Notes under the pieces: model-generated
The model's database searches: none
Seen by the model: only the letters and a program-made list of their open reading frames with translations
Told to the model about the DNA's origin: nothing
Position numbers and translations under genes: made by a program
Part shown: piece by piece, positions 61,276 to 64,000 of the stretch
Position numbering within the stretch: the stretch's first letter is position 1
How the letters are laid out: every line of letters begins with the position of its first letter
NCBI GenBank assembly: GCA_016801885.1
Contig: CM028886.1
Coordinates: 777,001 to 841,000 of the forward strand
Direction: 5' to 3'
Length of the DNA stretch: 64,000 bases
Source: Toxotes chatareus
Taxonomy: Eukaryota; Chordata; Actinopteri; Toxotidae

Positions 61276-64000
61276 CTGAAGGACAGAGGACAGGAAGCAG
61301 GAAACAGTGAACACAAAGTTCTGGACACAGCCACGGGAGACTGCTACAGGACTCAGGACACAGACTCAAACTGGCCCAGAGACAAGAGACGTGACTAGAG
61401 TTTGTATGTTTAATGGTCAAATTAACTTTTGCTGCACTTGTACTGGGACAGAGGACATGTGCTCCACTTCATGTCTTTGATGGTCTAAATTAAAATTAAA
61501 GAATAAATCTGTCCCATGTGTGGACCCCAAAAACTTGGAATGTTTCCTATCAACAAGTTCTGTGTGTGGATTCATCCGCCGCTGAAAATAGTCCCGACCA
61601 ATGTCTTCATTTTGAAAAACTCAACATTTTTTAACAACCAAATTCAAAGGTCCCTAATAAAAACATGTTCATGTTAAAGACAGACGTCAGCTGATCGGAG
61701 CTGAGCGGTCAGACCTCAGTCTGAATCCGTCAAACATCCCGAGATCTGATCTAATTCCACGTTTCACTTCACCGGAAGAGAATAAAATAAAATATAATAT
61801 ATAAAAGAATAAAGTCGATGTTTCTGCACAAACTCACGAAGAACGCGGCGGCAGCGCTGAATGTGTGGTCGTGCAGTGTTTCACAGAGATGTGGTTTTTC
61901 CTCAGAACATCAGCAGTAACAGCTCAGAGACCCACGCGCTGCTGAGTCCTGCTTCCAGCGCTCTGCTCTCCAAATGCAGCTTTTAGGGAAAAAAGCGTGA
62001 CTGATTTATCTGGATTGAGTTTAAACTTTCCAGCATGTGTTTGTGATACTTGGCATCAGTGGTGTAATGCACACTGTAAAACGTTCTATGTTCGTTGTTG
62101 GCAGATCGGTGTCCCCGGAGGCTCCGGCACTGAATTCTGTGGACATGTTTCTCGTTACAGAAGTTCTACAGAAACTTTTTACCCTCGTGGTTTAATTCTG
62201 AGGAAGTCCCTCAAAGTCATTCACAGACCTTGGGCCTTCATTTTGATCAAAGTGATGCTGAGGATAAAGTATGTGGGAGTCTGAGTGTGCGTGCCGTGGT
62301 CCAGATGATGCTCACCTCCCTCATTCAGAGGTCAGGACACAGATGAATCCGTGTTGTAGGAGGAAGGAGACGAGCTGTGTTTAACACACTTCCTCACACA
62401 CAATCAGTTCTATAACGTTAAAGGTGAGAATCAACAGCCCTGGGTCCAGTTTTAACAGTGAGATGAGCATGTTTTCTGTTGCGTGCTGCTCTCAGTGACT
62501 CTCTGCTCCGTCAAATCTTTTTTTAGTCTCATTACTTTCTGTTCTTATGAAACCTTCGTGTTTCCGTCTCACACTGAGCAGCTTGCTGACTCTGGGCCGA
62601 CCAGGTAATCTGGTTATTGATGGTGAGCAAGCCTCCACACACCTGACCAATCCCAGACTGTCGGGGGGGCAGTTTCCATAACACCCGGCGGAGGCAGATC
62701 CTCCGCTCCTGCCTCGGGGGTAAATAACCTTCGGAGCCATTTGTTTGAACCCTGTTGATGTTTTCATGGTTTCTGTGGTAAATGATTTGATGGTTTTCAC
62801 TGACACACGTGTGACATCAGGGTCACGAGAACGCCCACAGGCGAGTATCTAAAGTGAATGTGCTTTGTCTTTATTATTTACAGCTGGATTAAAGACGACA
62901 CTGTGAGGTCTGACGGGAGGTTGTGTGTGGTTTAAATGCAGCATGAAGTCTCTCCTACGTCGCGTTGGGTTCACCTACAGCTTTCTGACGTAGCTGCTGT
63001 GCTACATACAACCCTGCTCATTTCCCAGTTGTGCAGGTTGATTCCCAGCACACACTGTTGTTGTTGAATCACACTAATGCCTGTGCAGGAAGTGACCCCA
63101 CGGCTCCAAACGTGGTGAAGAGTAGTAAACAGTAGTAAACTCCTGCACTGGAAAACATCTGCATACCGTTAAGCTTCCGTCTGATTTCCCAGGAGGTGCC
63201 TTATAAATCTCTGTTAGCTCTGCGGACGGTGCCAGGCTGCAGCGCCAGGTCCCGTTCACAGGTTTTCAGCCTGCGTGTTTGGCAATGTTGCTCATGTATG
63301 ATCAGAAAGTCCAGTTAGAGTAACAGCACCATGGGAACGAAGGCTGGGCTGTTAAACAGCAGGCTGAAACACGGTGTTTCACTGCCCCCTCTGGCTGAAT
63401 CACAGATCACTGCTGACACAGTGCACAGCACATTCCCACAGGACGTCCACAGAAACAAGGCTTTGGCTTTGTGTCCCAAGATGCAAACCATGTAACGTCA
63501 ATGTCCCTGGTTCGACTCTGGCAACAGAAAATCTATTTGAAAAAGTTCAGTTCACCAAAAACAGAACATGTTCTTTGTTTCCAGTTCATTTTATCTGACA
63601 GGGTTTCAGACAAAACTCTGGATGAACTGACCCTGTAATGGGCGGGTCGCCATATAACGGACATTCCCACGTGGAAATGTCAGACATCCACGTTGGCGTT
63701 GGTCCAACAAACACTTACTCTGAAACTTAGATAAACAGGAAATGTGTTGTCGGGGTTGTTGTTCTTGAAAAGTGAAGCGATCCATCAGCAACACTCCACA
63801 TCTGAGGCAGTGATTTAAAAAATGATGTGAAACGTTCTGCAGTTTGGAATAAAGGCCATATTTTTTCACCCTGGTTATCAAAGCAGCCAACCATATTTTC
63901 TTTGTTTGACTCTTTATGGTCCTTTGCACAGTAATGTCATATTTTCATTTTATTTGCTGCAGATTAACCTCACTGAAAACACTGAAAACCCATTATTTTC
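61276..64000. other. No recognisable exon; probably pik3r4 intron
   Basis: The preceding pik3r4 exon must end in phase 0 somewhere right of 61275. I found no frame here that continues the HEAT-repeat region. The minus-strand frames at 62492-62806 and 63606-63929 show no pik3r4-like or other recognisable domain. Most likely this is a long intron. Confidence 0.5.

Noticed and set aside
62492..63929. Minus-strand frames of 104 and 107 aa as possible further pik3r4 exons
   Set aside because: Neither resembles the HEAT-repeat region nor offers a phase 0 donor that joins plausibly to the exon at 61275.

Overview
This is vertebrate nuclear DNA, almost certainly from a teleost fish. The grounds are split genes with GT/AG introns, compact intron sizes, many (CA)n/(CTGT)n microsatellites, a tRNA-derived SINE, a hAT-like foldback MITE and a Penelope-like retroelement. 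There is no prokaryotic gene organisation. Nearly all short open frames outside the exons described here are chance frames.

Layout. 1-7.9 kb: no recognisable gene; a SINE and a MITE lie together at 2.2-2.75 kb and a 9-bp minisatellite at 6.45-6.65 kb. 7.9-15.5 kb: a direct tandem duplication of a 3.78-kb unit (7916-11694 and 11695-15474). Each unit carries, on the minus strand, the 3' half of a Penelope-like element (end of the reverse transcriptase with a YVDD box, then a GIY-YIG endonuclease). 15.5-20.2 kb: no recognisable gene; presumably the promoter, 5' UTR and first intron of the next gene.

20.2-50.8 kb, plus strand: a complete long collagen VI alpha chain, closest in layout to the alpha-4 type (col6a4-like). 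I reconstruct 41 coding exons whose phases all join, giving 2770 aa. The order is signal peptide; eight single-exon von Willebrand A (vWA) domains; a ninth divergent vWA over three exons; a 336-residue Gly-X-Y helix over 19 exons with a cysteine at helix residue 50; two C-terminal vWA domains; a linker; and two Kunitz domains. A 3' UTR of about 1.9 kb ends near an AATAAA at 52663.

53.2-61.3 kb, minus strand: the last 11 coding exons of pik3r4 (VPS15), 557 aa ending at the stop codon at 54188-54190. They cover the end of the helical region, a linker and the WD40 propeller. The 5' part (pseudokinase and HEAT repeats) lies beyond the window or was not recognised in 61.3-64 kb. The two genes are tail to tail. 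From memory, the same neighbours (COL6A5/COL6A6 and PIK3R4) occur on human chromosome 3q, which supports the assignment to the alpha-4/5/6 group rather than alpha-3.

The collagen is a secreted matrix protein and pik3r4 an intracellular lipid-kinase scaffold, so nothing suggests they act together; the linkage looks like inherited synteny. I found no previously undescribed system. The points most worth a second look are the vWA number and twin non-basic Kunitz domains of the collagen, a 12-nt microexon, a 13-bp minisatellite with higher-order structure inside an intron, and the 3.78-kb duplication.
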